A stretch of DNA of 64,000 nt, taken from contig JAPDOI010000107.1 of assembly GCA_029168955.1 (NCBI GenBank), positions 1,824,799-1,888,798 of the forward strand, written 5' to 3'. The notes beneath the pieces are model-generated. The model was not told where the DNA came from, did no database searches, and saw nothing but the letters and a program-made list of their open reading frames with translations. Positions 20,908 through 32,451 of this stretch are shown here, one piece after another. The stretch is from Aplectana chamaeleonis (lineage: Eukaryota; Nematoda; Chromadorea; Rhabditida; Cosmocercidae). How positions within the stretch are numbered: the stretch's first letter is position 1; every line of letters starts with the position of its first letter. The translations under genes and the position numbers were made by a program.

Positions 20908-23595
20908 ATTATAAGTTTATAAGTTTATAAGTTCGCGGAAGGCAAATGAGAAAAAATCAGTCAATACGAGAATCAAACAGTAAAAAGGAATACCACATCA
21001 CATGGTTATAACTATGGAACCAAGGAAAAAGCGGCGTATCTCAAATCAACTAGGATCCCAAAGTTCAATAAGATCTTTGGCACGTACCTTGAATTGGACT
21101 CCAATGTCAGCTCCTGGAAGCCATATTTTTTGTGACGTCAGAGAGCATAACCTGCCAGCTCTGGTATTTGAAGTTTAGTTGGCATACCACCTGGTACTAA
21201 GGCCGAGATAAAACGATTTTGAAGAGGGTCCTCTAAGGTTCGAGAGTATTTTAAATTGAACAGATCGTTTCACATTCATCATTTTATGGTTATGAAGCCA
21301 GTTGTGGACCATGCATACGTCAAATAACTCTTTCACGCCGGGATTTAAGCGAAGGCAGATTCAAGTATTTATTCCTGACAGGAGCTCTTGGTATCCTCTC
21401 TCTTCCTTCTCGTACAAAACCCACCTAGACGCCAAAAGTTTACGGGTGAAATTGTTTTGGACTCTTCTCGATAGCATGAATGTCTCTCTTCAACGAAGGA
21501 TTGAATACGGTCACACTGGCTTCTACCAGCGGGCGGACGTAGGTTTTGTATGCGCGAAGGAGAACGGATCTATTTCCTCGCTGCAAAGACCTCCTTCTGA
21601 AAATGTGAAAAGTTCGCAACTTCGTTTCAGCACACCGAACTTTGATATGCCCAGAGAAATCAAGTTTGTCGTTATAATGAAAAGCCAAGGTCTTTCACGG
21701 AATTCACAGCAGAGATAGCTACGCCATCAACTGAGTACTTAAAGTAACCACTGAGCGTGGGGTGAGATTCTTCAGCTGCATAAAAGTAGTTTCTGTGGAG
21801 ACAAAGCGCAATTGCCACTTTTTAGTCCATCTCACCAGCGAATCCATGGAGCTCTGAAGGTTGACGGGAATCCTTCTGGACTAGAAATTACATTATAAAT
21901 GTTGACATCGTCAGCATACATTTTGGACTTTGGACCCCTTTGGGCCTTGAACGGTTTCTGCAAGTCAGCCGTAAAAATGATGAAAAGAATCGGGTATTGA
22001 CAGCACACCTCCCTGAGGTACACCAACTTAAGGTAACTACCTTCGTTTCAGAATAACAGATCTCCCCTAGCTTCACTTGAAAGGTTCTGTCACTGAGGTG
22101 TACCCAGCAATCCACTCTGATGACCTACAGGGTGGAACTGCAATTTTTCTAGTTTCCATAACAGTTTTTGTAAGCGACACACGATCAAAAGCCTTAGCAA
22201 AAATCGAAGAAAACCACATCACATCCAAGTTTGTTGTCGAGCGCAACAGTCCAATCGTCCAAACACTGGAGCAAATTTGTTTTTACTGATCTGCCACTGA
22301 TGAACCCATGCTGATGCTCATTAATAATTTTTCTATCTAGTAGAAATCCATGATTATGTTGTTTTGTGAAACTTTTTCAAAAAGTCTTCACAAAAGGGAC
22401 GTTATCCTTACAGGACGGTAGTTATCGGGATTACTAGGCCTGTTCTTCTTTCTTCAAAACGGGAGTGGACGAATGAGTGTTTCCACCGCATAGGAACTCT
22501 TCACCTATGCATGAGCGACTGATTGAAAATGTAGGTGAGAGGACCGCACAGTAGATAAAACCCCAACTTCTGAATATCAAACAAAAGTGGTAGAAAGTCA
22601 GGAGTAACAGACGATTATTTGGGCCATTTCATTATTAGCTCATAAAGCTCTTCCGGCTTCAAACCAAGGAAATTCCCCCCATTCTTTTCCTACATTACAT
22701 CCGGCAAAGGGATGGGCAGGATCCATCATCTTCTTGGAAAACATCAACAAAACGATCGGCTAGTAATATTTGTCTTTCATATGCCGTGGTTAGGATCGTT
22801 CCATTATATTTCAGGCAACCGGAGAAGTTCTTTTTCCTTTGATTTTACTAGTTCAGGTAGGTAAATTTATAAAAACTGCTGCTTGTTATCGGATTCCGCC
22901 ATCTTCTTTTTGGCAAGAGCTATTATACTTTTTGAGGCTAATATCGAATTCTTCGAAGAAAAGCTCCTAAATTTTGACTCCAGTCATTGGGTCCTGTCTA
23001 GCTTCATAAAAGAGACAATCATGGTGCTAGAGCATGTTTTGTAGATACCGCGGCAGCTCTACACAGACTTCAAAGATGCACATTTTTCCCAAGCGAACAT
23101 GGAAGTTCTATGGTCTTCATGTAGAACCGATAAGAAAAGTTCATATTTCTCTGTTCACATTATTGTTTGTTTCAAACAAATCAAGCCATCGGATTCTCGC
23201 TAAACTTGCACCAAAGTGTACTCTGAAATTCGTATCGGAGTATATTCTTCTGATAAACTGGTGTGGCTTGCGTTTTCCAACTATGAATGGTGAACGAAAA
23301 TACTACTGTCAGATCACTTCGTTCCCAGAGGTGACAGATCTTTAAATCTCTTGATTAAGCTTATCACTGCTCGAAAACATTAGATCAAGAATATTATCGC
23401 CCCTAGTAGGTTGTGTAAACATGCTGGAAAAAGATTGTGGCACGGTAGAAACGAATTATTCCAAAAAGACTAAGCGGAGAGGAGTTTACAGAATTCAGGT
23501 CCCGATGGTTAAAACCAGGCATGTTGAAGTCACCTACAACAACTGTATGCACGTCACAAGCAATTAAATCGCTCAAGACTTCAACTCCCTATTCA
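20908..23595 (-). mobile_element. CR1-type non-LTR retrotransposon, decayed
   Basis: Read on the minus strand, the order is endonuclease then reverse transcriptase. The endonuclease end shows VVGDFNMPGFN (GDFN at 23523-23534) and NILDLMFSSSDKLN near 23390. The polymerase shows DNYRPV near 22420, an NEHQHGFISGRS-like stretch near 22310, FIIFTADLQKPF and YADD (21907-21918). After it come LLRAYKTYVRPLVE and NPSLKRDIHAIEK (21500-21565), typical of CR1 proteins. At least five frameshifts or stops separate these motifs. The 3' edge carries three ~8-bp TTTATAAG repeats (20908-20934), as CR1 tails often do. The N-terminus is missing beyond ~23595. The copy is inactive. Confidence 0.85.
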
Positions 23596-24052
23596 TCCCG
23601 TTCCCGTGCGGCGACCATCCCGTTTCCTTTAGCGTTGGTGATGGCGCTACATGAAAGGCTGACCACCCCGTTCTCTCTATCGTTGATGATCCGGCTGTGT
23701 GAGCACTCCATCGCGAACGGGACCGTCAACGGGATGGTCGTCGATTGCGTCTGAGAATTTATAATCGTCTTTATCAGACCGACCGACTCAAACTCTGGAA
23801 TGAAAACTGCAGAGCACGGCGGCCTCTGTGGCAATCGGTACCGCAAGGTATTTTTCGTCTAGTAATGAAAAGAGTGGCGGCGCGTGCGTCCCACAACGTA
23901 AAGTTTAAGGCCGCATCGGGTATTTGACTTCCGTTTCTTTTGTGCCGTCACTGTTGACACCGTTCTTTTTTCGCACCTGAAATGGATGGGGTTGGAAGCT
24001 TAGGATCAAAAGCGAAAGAACTGTCATTATTTTTATCGCAAAACACTCTTAA
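23596..24052. other. Short repeat words and half MITE
   Basis: Bases 23596-23745 carry repeated CCCGTT / AACGGG words (CATCCCGTTTCC, ACCCCGTTCTC, AACGGGATGGTC), perhaps a small fold-back. Bases 23767-23870 are half of the ACCGTGCGG MITE (GACCGACTCAAACTC, AATCGGTACCGCAAGGTA). The rest is unassigned. Confidence 0.45.
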
Positions 24053-24549
24053 ATTCACAGTCCAACCTCGGAAGAGATTTTTCTGTTTTTCTGCCTCACT
24101 CTGAAAACGGTCCCACACTGATTTACAATGGTGTCTCTGAGACATTGTGCCAAAACCTCCAGTAGGGAACGGAGTTATGGTCCCTCAAAAAGTGAGCTGC
24201 GGATGGCCATGTGGACGAGCGTTGTCTGGCGACTTGTAACTTCCCGCGTTATCTGCAGCCGATGTGTGTGAGCCGACCGAATAAAGAGAGAGGCTGAGAA
24301 TGAAAAAGGAAGAACGGGGCTACTGATCGGAAACCATAGCTCATTTTCCGCCACTATTGAGCTCGGAGCATCGTAAAAGGGGCGTGCCAAAGTGGCTTCC
24401 TGGTATGGGCGCCCCAAAGTGGCTTCCCTATATCTCGCTTATGTCTGAGTGAATCAAGAGCCTCGCACTTGGCAGGTGTTATATGTGGTGGGTCTATTTC
24501 ACAATTATGTGGAAATCTTAGATTTCGTCCCCGAGCGTGGACTGTGCCT
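24053..24549. mobile_element. TTAA-flanked MITE, second copy of 7702-8170 family
   Basis: TTAA precedes it (24049-24052) and follows it (24550-24553). Its ends ATTCACAGTCCAACCTCGG and CGTGGACTGTGCCT are inverted counterparts. Internal order and words match 7702-8170 throughout. The last TTAA is also the start of the next element. Confidence 0.8.
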
Positions 24550-24552
24550 TTA

Positions 24553-25206
24553 AGCCCCCTTTCATATAGCTTCGTCGGCCGACATCGGACGACTCGCTAT
24601 CAAATTTGATAAGCACGGCAGTGTTCACGACAATCTTGGAATTTTGCAGGATTATTCGCTATATTGATTACGTGGCCCCCGGTAGAACTAAAATGACCTA
24701 GAAAATTGAGAAAAACGCACCAGAAGCTACACGAAATCCTTAAGTATCAAACCCGTCTCTTAAGTATCACAGTAAGTGTTTGTTGTGACGATGAAATTTC
24801 TTGTGACCCGGCCTTTGCAATTCTCTACTCTCTTTGCTCCGTTCTTTCCTTAGGCCCTACCTAATCCAGCTTTGCATAAAATAGCCTTCTATTTTAGATT
24901 GACCCAATTTTCCGCCGGTGGCAACCACCATGAACATAGTTAATCCAACCGGACAACTAGTCCATGGTATAGAATAGCATCACTAAAATACGACGTTTTT
25001 ATGCGTTTCCTCGCCGTTTCTTCGTCATTTTGGTAACACTTTGGAGGCCAACGCACTGTTCTGTGTAAAAACTCAGGGACGAAAATCATCGTGAACACTG
25101 GGCCTTTAAAAGATAGATTAGATGGGGTAGGGTAGGTTAGGATATATGTTACCCTTTCGATAACGAGTCGTCCGGACGTCGATCGCGGCAAGTGTGAAAG
25201 AGAGCT
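24553..25206. mobile_element. AGCCCC-ended MITE, interrupted by another MITE
   Basis: AGCCCCCTTTCATATAGC at the left is complemented by GCAAGTGTGAAAGAGAGCT at the right, with CGGACGACTCGCTATC paired to GATAACGAGTCGTCCGG. TTA flanks the left and TTG the right. A short intact relative with TTA duplications is at 41273-41423. The element contains the TTAA MITE 24615-25105. Confidence 0.7.
24615..25105. mobile_element. TTAA-type MITE (GGCAGTGTTCACGA ends), nested
   Basis: GGCAGTGTTCACGACAAT at the left and ATCATCGTGAACACTGGGCCT at the right (the longer of the two ends), TTAA at 25106-25109. The interior matches 42312-42711 in reverse (ACTTAAGTATCA-like, GCTTTGCATAAAATA, CCATGAACATAG, GCGTTTCCTCGCCGTTTC). 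Partial copies: 47569-47700, 56094-56375 and 61110-61200. Confidence 0.75.
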
Positions 25207-25210
25207 TTGA

Positions 25211-25670
25211 AGGCAGTGTGGTTCTCGATATAACTAGTTGTTGTGCTATCCTCATGAAAAGGTATAGATCTGGCCAACACAGAAGGGAAAATAAATAAAA
25301 ATCGGAGAAAAAACTCTTAAGTACAAGTTATTGCTTTATGTCCTCCCGCCCATTTATATATGAGATTTTTATAAACGCCTGTTTTGTCAATTTTATTTTG
25401 CTTCTAAAGTAATTTCTGAGCACTACTGGAGACTACTGACTACTTTAGCAGCGAAATAAATGGACGGATAGGCAAAGCACTAATGAAAATCTCGTTAATT
25501 ATGGGGCCGGCTGGACAGCGGTAATTAAAGGCCCTTATACCTTGATTTCGAGCTTTTTTCTTCAACAAGTTTCCGGGAGTTTTTTCACTTATTTTTACTT
25601 TCGTGATGACCAAAACTAACATTCTCTAATGAAAAGAACTCAAAAGTCGTTTTTATCGCGAACCCTGCCT
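25211..25670. mobile_element. TTAA-type MITE (AGGCAGTG ends), third subfamily
   Basis: AGGCAGTGTGGTTCTCGATA at the left and TTTTATCGCGAACCCTGCCT at the right. It abuts the AGCCCC element at a shared TTGA. CGCCCATTTATATATGAGA pairs with TCCATTTATTTCGCTG-like sequence and TAATTAACGAG-type words form an internal fold-back. No coding frame. Confidence 0.65.
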
Positions 25671-25711
25671 TTTAAATGAAAGAACGTCACCTCTAGTGTA
25701 AAATACTCGAA

Positions 25712-26121
25712 GCTAACTCCCTCACGGCGGCTGCGTGGAGTTAGCTCGTCACAAATCACCGCATGCTGTCCCTATTTTTCCCTTTTATTCATGTTTTACC
25801 ATCGGGAATAGCTCACATTTAGAGAACAGGAGCCTCTACTCTGACCTCTATATCTGAAGAAACTTGGTTTCGTTGTGTTTTGAAGAAGAGGGCTGTTCGG
25901 TTCTTGCCTTGTCGGGATGGCGGACAATCCTCGTCCACCTTGCTCTCTTAACAACGCGCTGCAAAGCAACGCAAAGCGGGATCAGATTCTATTTTGTAGC
26001 TGTGAAGGTGTGCCCTTCCATACAAGGGTTTTGCAGACACCGGTAGGTTTCAGATCCTGACGGAATTCCACGGCAGCGGGTGCGTTTGACGAGTTACACC
26101 GCAGCCGCCGTGAGGGTTAGT
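25712..26121. mobile_element. ~410-bp TIR element (CTAACTCCCTCACGG ends)
   Basis: GCTAACTCCCTCACGGCGGC at the left is complemented by GCCGCCGTGAGGGTTAGTT at the right, with CTGCG/CGCAG continuing inward. I see no second copy in the window, and the TSD is unclear. Confidence 0.7.
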
Positions 26122-26530
26122 TGCTGCAGAGTGTGTAAAATCATTAAATTTGGCTGAGCGAGTCCGACTTAGTCAGCAAACTCACCTTTGTTGGAAGTCC
26201 AAGCCAAGTCTGGGAATCTGTGAAATATTTATTAGTATACAAAACATGAAGAATTTCATGTCCGACTCTACTGTAGATCACACTGCATGTAAAGCAAAAG
26301 CAGTTGTTAGTACAAGCAAAAAATAAGTGACAGTCCGACATAGAGAAACTATGTTCCAAGTCAAGACATAATAATAAGGGGAAGCACAAAAATGCATTCA
26401 CCATTTATTCTTACTTCTTATCATTCTCGTCTTGTAGTGTTGATCGATATCCCAATCTATGGCTTTTCCGGCTCACATCTTCTGGGAAGCTGCGATGCAG
26501 CTATTGTTCTTCTGCTGGAGGAGCTGTTCT
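26122..26530. other. No recognised feature
   Basis: It contains the minus-strand 86-codon frame 26144-26404, cysteine- and phenylalanine-rich, which I do not recognise. Confidence 0.35.
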
Positions 26531-27788
26531 CAGACATTGGGATTGGGTGGACTGCCGGCATTTGCTTGGCGAGCAAAAACCATTCCCGGTGTCGGACAGC
26601 CATTAGCCGGCGGTACGCCACTTCCGCCTGCCAGCGGTCCGCCAGACGTTGGCCGACCGCTGGTAGCGTCTCTTGGCTAATATCTGGCAGCCAGCTGTTG
26701 ATCAATCATTTGCCAGCGTAGTCCTGCCAGTCTCTTGGCAGACTGATGAGTTGGAGGTGGGTTCCTCACAGGCAGATCGCGTTGCAGAGACCCGCCCACG
26801 CAACGGCCCGAGGTGGGGGACCCACATTACTCCTCCCCTAGCCGTGGGGACTTCTGGCTCCCTCAGCTGCCAAAATATGCTAGCCTCTGTAGAGTGACTG
26901 TCAGGTCAATTCTTCCAGGGCTGGCAACAAAGTGCCGAGTGAACACTAATTGACTGAATCGCCCTTATATGCCGGCTCGGCTTGTCAATGAAATCAGAGA
27001 TCAAACTATCAACATGCAAAAACGTGAGTAGTCGTCAACTCTCTCGGAGTGCCAGCCATGTGACGATCCTTTGTGCGCCAAGCGAAGCGCTACTGGGCGG
27101 TTATGCGCCACTCCGAGTGCTGGATTGTTGATAACTGCGTTTTTATGCACTCGGTACTTTCGAGGCTTTGATTGCCCTTGCCAGCTGGAATCGCAATTTA
27201 TCACGCAAAGCTTTCAGGCAGTTGGCACATTTTCACCAGCGGTCCGCCGTTAGCCTCTAATCGAGTTTCCAAGGATGAGCCGACCGTCGGCCTCGTAATT
27301 GCCAATTGCTAGCTGAATAATGCCGGTTATCACCCAGCTGTTAGGCAACTGGCACATATTCAAGCCAGCCGCTCAGTCGCTGGCATTAAATGACATGCTG
27401 AGTGTATGTAGCAACTAAGCTGGCCTCGTGATTGCCATTGGCCAGCTAAATGCCAGCTATCCTCTCAGCTGTTGAGCAACTGGCGAATTTTCGCCGGCGG
27501 TCCGCCAAAGCTCCCAACGTCTGAGCGTTGTTCCTCCATTTCTGCTTTGTGTTTTCTCAAAAACAGCCGCCGGACTTTTTGCATGATGTACCATAGCAAA
27601 GCGCGCAGCGGCTTTTTTGGATCGTAATCATAGATTGCATCCGCCAACATTGTAGATTGAAAAGATTTTTGTCAAAAGAGACTTGAAAATCTGGCAAAAG
27701 TCCGCGAAAGTTCTTTAGAGAAAATTGTTTCCAGAAAAACTCGTGAAACTTCATTCTTGAGCTCTTGGTTTGGTGAGCTTTCGGTGCA
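26531..27788 (+). mobile_element. GCCAGCGGTCCGCC-rich element, copy L
   Basis: It begins CAGACATTGGGATTGGG. Almost all of it matches the copy at 41521-43408 in reverse complement, including ATTCCCGGTGTCGGACAGCC, CCATAGATTGCATCC-like sequence and GAAACTTCATTCTTGAGCTC next to the TATAGTC MITE. Words GCCAGCGGTCCGCC, GCCAGCTGTT and TTAGCTGG-like units recur. It encodes no recognisable protein. The right terminus is not seen here. Confidence 0.7.
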
Positions 27789-28096
27789 TATAGTCTACAG
27801 CAATGGAACTAGGACCTGGTGAGGTTGCGACTCTTCCTATCATACGGTAGTTTGTTAGTGGTATCACTCATTTATTCCGAAACAGCTTTGATAGATCGTA
27901 GAGTCTTGTGTTTTCACCGATACGAGTAATGGTCTGTGGGGCTAATGAAAACAGGTGAAATTATGAGAGGGAAACAAAACCCACCGACCAATCTCCGTTA
28001 TTTTGAAAAAATGAGTGATAAACACAATCAGACTACGGTATGTCAGGAAGAGTCCGCAACCTTCAAGAGGTCCTACTTCCATTGCTGTAGACTATA
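27789..28096. mobile_element. ~300-bp MITE with TATAGTCTACAGCAATG ends, copy 2
   Basis: TATAGTCTACAGCAATGGAA mirrors TTCCATTGCTGTAGACTATA. Same family as 13569-13866. It sits at the end of copy L, and its half copy sits at the matching place in the inverted copy at 41536-41660. Confidence 0.85.
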
Positions 28097-28453
28097 GCAC
28101 CTTTCGTCAGGCCTGAAACACACAGATTATTACAGCACTGAAATCAAGTTGCTACTGCAGACTCGGCCTGGTTTATCGCTGTTGTGGATCCGTGAGCCGC
28201 AAACCACAAACAAACGACACCATGCCTCTTTGGCGCACTTGAAGCACTTTGCACCAAAACGCAGCGAGGAGAGGTGGTTGCTGGTGGAATTGGTTTCCTT
28301 GGTTGGGGAATTTTAAGTTCATCAGTCATTATCGATAAATACCAATCAATAATATTTCGCCTGTCGCACAAAAATGCCGCAAATGATTTTTGGATTGTTG
28401 ATGGCTCTAAGTAACTTGTTTGGGAAATTATTCTCATCATGTAAAAGACCAAA
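28097..28453. other. No recognised feature
   Basis: A 125-codon minus-strand frame runs through 28144-28521 but extends into the MITE at 28454, so it is unlikely to be a gene. Confidence 0.35.
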
Positions 28454-28748
28454 TACTGTGCTTCTCTGGGCCACCCGGTCCGCAGCTGCGTCTCGACACG
28501 CCTTTGCGGCCGCGCGCGCATTCCAGTCGGAAGAGCTCTTCCCAGCGCCGCAGCCGCCCGATCTGTTGACTCTAGGTGGGTTTTAGAAACTAAAAGTAGA
28601 CAAAAATTGTAGAAAACTGTTTAAAAAGCCATATCGAGTCGGCTTCTGGCGCTAGAAACCTGACTGACTCCATCAGGCAGTGGCGGCCGCAAAAGCGTTT
28701 CGAGATGCAATTGCAGTGACCGGAATTTGGGCCCAGATAAGCACAGTA
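28454..28748. mobile_element. TA-flanked MITE, copy 2 of the TACTGTGCTT family
   Basis: TACTGTGCTTCTCTGGGCC at the left and GGCCCAGATAAGCACAGTA at the right, with the GCGGCCGC and CTGTTGACTCTAGGTGGG interior of the family. Confidence 0.8.
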
Positions 28749-28871
28749 TGTATTAATGATCAATAATATCGAGTGCTCAAGCATGTTGCACAAAAATACG
28801 GCAATGAGTGGCATTTTGATGGTTTTGTGTTACAAGTTTCCCAAAAATCCTGTACTAACTATACGCTGCTT

Positions 28872-29104
<233 letters not shown>

Positions 29105-29217
29105 CAATGAACGGAAATTAGCCATCGTCACCCGTCGTTAACAATTGACACCCGGTTGTCACACACCGTCCACGCATGCACCTTGGTGATTGACCTCCCG
29201 TGTCAACTCCGGATTAA

Positions 29218-29855
29218 GTCAGGGCTTAGTACGCCGGCAATAAAGGGATCGGCAGCATCTGTGCTGTAGCTGCTGGGTGTAGCAGGATATGCTTGGCAAC
29301 GACCAGGGAGCTCCTGTTGCTTGTGCTGGCGTACTAACGCTTTGATTATCGTGGCACGCGTGTGCTATTGCCAGCCACTTCTCTCCTAGTGTCTGCCGAC
29401 ACTCTTCCATTGATTTGTCTATTACGAATGAACATTGCAGCATCCTCTTGTACGACGGCGGCGGGTATATAAGGCGGCCAGTCTCGTTGAGGGGGCAGTT
29501 ATTGTTTGAGGCTAGTCCGGAGGAGGTGACCTTGGTGTCACTGTTCGGAGGTTAATTTTTGAAACGCCAGGGATCATCCCTATCGCCTACCGCGAGGCAA
29601 GCTTCTCCTGGTTGGTGGGACCGCGGCGAGGATGTTCTCTATTTGCCGCTGGCCGTGGACAAGAATTATATCCAACACTGGGTAAGAAGGGTGGCAGTCC
29701 AAATTATGTCGATAACGAGCGTTAGTATGCCAGCATACGTTGGTAGTAGGATATGCTGCCGCAACCAGCAGCTCTTGCACACAACGAGCGTTAGTATGCC
29801 AGGTTTGTCCTGGCGTACTAACGGTATTGTGCCGACGTACTAAGTCAGCGACTGT
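29218..29855. mobile_element. ~640-bp TIR element (AGTCAGGGCTTAGTACGCC)
   Basis: TCAGGGCTTAGTACGCCGGCAATA on the left (24 bases, first and last parts best matched) is complemented by TATTGTGCCGACGTACTAAG on the right. GCTGCTGG / CCAGCAGC and the unit TTAGTATGCCAG occur inside (29712 and 29791). It contains the TATA-like site at 29466. No protein recognised. Confidence 0.55.
29464..29478 (+). promoter_or_regulatory. TATA-like box
   Basis: GGGTATATAAGGCGGCC is a good match to a metazoan TATA box with GC-rich flanks. About 30 bases downstream, TTGAGGGGGCAGTTATTG could hold a start site. It lies inside the TIR element 29218-29855. No attached gene is visible. Confidence 0.25.
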
Positions 29856-29973
29856 CTGAGAATGAGAAAGACGAAAACATTCTATTGCATATAGTAGGAA
29901 TAATGCGTGCCCTATTGCTTCAACTGCTCCTTTCTGCGATGAGTTCAAGAACTGAACATTAATCTAAACCGAA

Positions 29974-30207
29974 ATGTTCACCAATCCATGTGAGAAGTGT
30001 GTCATAACTTCCTCCCGTAGATGCTCTTCTTTCGAATCTGTGTGTCCAGACTGTAAAGGGTTATGCACTGCATTGCGAAAGTTCCCCTGCGTGAAGTTGA
30101 TTGAGCAAAGTGTAACTGATTTCCGTGAAAAACATACAGTAGCGCACACAAGTCCTTTTTCTGCAGGAGGGGCTTTTTTGTATCGAATTTTGCTCATACA
30201 ACTCTGA
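29974..30207 (+). other. Unidentified 77-codon frame with cysteine pairs
   Basis: It starts at ATG and opens CEKCVITSSRRC then CPDCKGLC, so four CxxC or CxxxC pairs fall in the first 32 residues, reminiscent of a small zinc-binding fold. The tail runs into the TIR of the MITE at 30203. I recognise no family. It could be an exon fragment or chance. Confidence 0.2.
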
Positions 30208-30500
30208 GAAATATCGCCGCGACTCCGCCGCAACTCCTTCGACCTTGGCGCCTGCTGGAGAGTCGCGGGGAGATCGCGAGGGCAGAACCACGGACTATTC
30301 TTTTTATTCATCGAATCATACGGTAGGGTCGCGGAAAAAGTCCTAAGGGAGTCGCGGTAGATTTGCGAACGCTTGACACACGAAGAAGTCGCGGCAAAGC
30401 CGCGGAAGAGCAAGGGTCGCTGGGGGTTGGCAGGACAGTCCGGGATCACGGTGGAGTCGCGGGGCAGTGGCGGAAGAGTCGCGGCAATATTTCTCAGAGA
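30203..30500. mobile_element. ~300-bp MITE with CTGAGAAATATCGCCGCGAC ends
   Basis: CTGAGAAATATCGCCGCGAC on the left mirrors GTCGCGGCAATATTTCTCAG on the right. GAGTCGCGG words recur throughout (30251, 30347, 30386, 30454, 30477). The 161-codon minus frame across it is a by-product. Confidence 0.75.
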
Positions 30501-31904
30501 GAAAGCGCCACATCGCCATATCTCGCTTCGAAATTGACGCGAAATGAATTTTAGGGTAGTTTTCTGTGGTCTCCTCTCTCAGTGAGAGCGAATGTACAGA
30601 GCCATTGCAACTCCCCGTAGTTATGAGGTTGGAATGGGTTAAAGATGAGGATTCGCCACCGGATTCTCACCAGCCATCTAGCACTTATCATCCAAATTTG
30701 CACAGTAGAAGCTTTTTATTTTTTAGTGATTTTGGTAGAAGAGAAAGGCAAAATAAATTTTCTCACCTAGAAAGTTTAAAGCGTTGAACCACTTCCAGAC
30801 GTTCAGAAAAAGTTATTGCACTGGACACACCGAATTCCAGAGGGGGTGGAAAGTCAACTTTTCAAAAAGTTTTTAAACGCGTTTATCCAAATCAGGAGTT
30901 TTCAGGGTTTTATTTGCTATTATGGCTTACCTCAAGAGCTTGCCTACTCGAAAACATAGAAAAATAAGACACCATTTTCTGCGCGTACGATGCCTTTGTA
31001 AAGGGCTGTTGAGTACAGCAAGGCACTGCCCTGCAATTTAAATAATCCTATAGATCCTCTAAGCACGACCACAAGTGCACGCCGCACAGCGGCGTGGGTG
31101 TGCACCTTGTTGTACTCATACGGACAATATCGTCTGTTAGATGTTTCATCATTCCAAAATGGAAATCGTTGAAATTGAAGTCAGAAAGGAACCTTCAGGG
31201 AAAATTTCTGAAATTTCTGAAAATTTAGCTTCCTGGCAAAAAGTAGGGCCCTAGTTATACACCAGCGGAATGAAAACATCCCGCGATGACAATGCCGCCG
31301 CTTGCTGCCGTGAATCAGGGACTGGTGTGCAACATTGCGTCTTCCAGAGTCTTTGACGCAACATTGCACACTAAAAATTCCCGGGCGTTTCTAATTGTAT
31401 TTTATCGATATTTCACGCCTCTATCACTTTGTTTATTGCAGAAAGTCACTAGAAATCTATTGCTCTTGTCATAGCAGTGCTCATTATGTCCTTTTGGTGA
31501 TATTTCAACAAAATTAAATGTGAAAAATAATCCCAGCTGATGGAAATTGGCAAAATTTCCAACAGTGGTAGGTCCCGCAAGGATACAGTATACAGTGCCG
31601 CGGCGTGTACATATGGGGGGTTTTTAGAGTTCCACCGCGGCGCCTTTGCACGATTTCATGGTTCATATGCAAATCGATGAGCGGCGCGATATCGATAGAT
31701 GCCCACAGAAAACATCTCACATCGCGCCGCGCTGCGACGAAACTCTAAAATAGGCCTATAACTGCTCGGTGCGGTCTCTCCGACGCGCGTTTTTCTTGGA
31801 TAACTATTCCTTTTGGCATGCCTCAGCACAGTTAGGACGCACATAAGTGGTAGTTGTTTGGCTATTTCCGCAGCGTCCCGCCGGCGTCTAACTACGGCCT
31901 AGCG
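30501..31904. other. 1.4 kb without a recognised gene
   Basis: Small frames only. 30566-30787 (73 codons, ending ERQNKFSHLESLKR) has protein-like composition but no recognised domain. Around 31560-31745, GGCGCG-rich words and AACTCTAAAA occur on both sides of ~31680, a weak fold-back. Confidence 0.35.
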
Positions 31905-32052
31905 GATTTTGGTAATGGTCAAAAAAAAGTTTCAAAAATATCTTGAAAAATGATTTTGGGGCGTAAAATAGCCTGGGAGTAATAAAAAGCTAGGAAAAGA
32001 AGTGAAATAACCTAAATGCGATTTGGTGGTTGATCATTTCACATGCTTCTCC
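31905..32052 (+). repeat. Left arm of a 5.5-kb inverted pair
   Basis: GTAATGGTCAAAAAAAAG, GGGCGTAAAATAGCCTGG, AAATGCGATTTGGTG and TGATCATTTCA are matched by their complements at 37190-37372. The arms face each other across 5.1 kb. The pair may be the ends of one element or two independent copies. Confidence 0.65.
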
Positions 32053-32451
32053 GTTAGGGGGCCGAACAGAGTCTCGCCGCGCAGCTTCGCTGGCAACATT
32101 AATGTGCAATGCCGTATCGATCACGCGGTGCCGCGAGAGCGCGCTGGCGGCTCGATTAGACCTGATTACTCAGACGTTCGCTGTTGTCCACAGGACACGA
32201 ATGAGATGTCACCTCACGCAATGCTCCCTGTAGATATCCAAAAGGGGCATGGATCGCCCCTCGAGAATCTGCCCGTCGCCACCCTCCCTTTGGTGCCGTA
32301 GACAACCTATCCGCGGGAACGCTTTCTGCTGTAGACATCCCATCGGAGGAGGGTCTCCATCCCCGATTCCGCGTTCACATCCTATCAACATCCTGTGGAC
32401 CTGATATTACCATCCCAGTGAAGCATCAACCGCTTCATGACGTAACCCTAT
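32053..32451. other. GC-rich segment related to the 35-kb and 44-kb repeat
   Basis: It contains CAGACGTTCGCTGTTGTCCACAGG (first and last parts shared), GTAGACAACC and TGTAGACATCCC, words found in 35100-35370 and 44286-44540. Probably a diverged relative of that repeat. Confidence 0.45.

Noticed and set aside
29964..30449. 161-codon minus frame
   Set aside because: More than half is within the GAGTCGCGG-rich MITE at 30203-30500.
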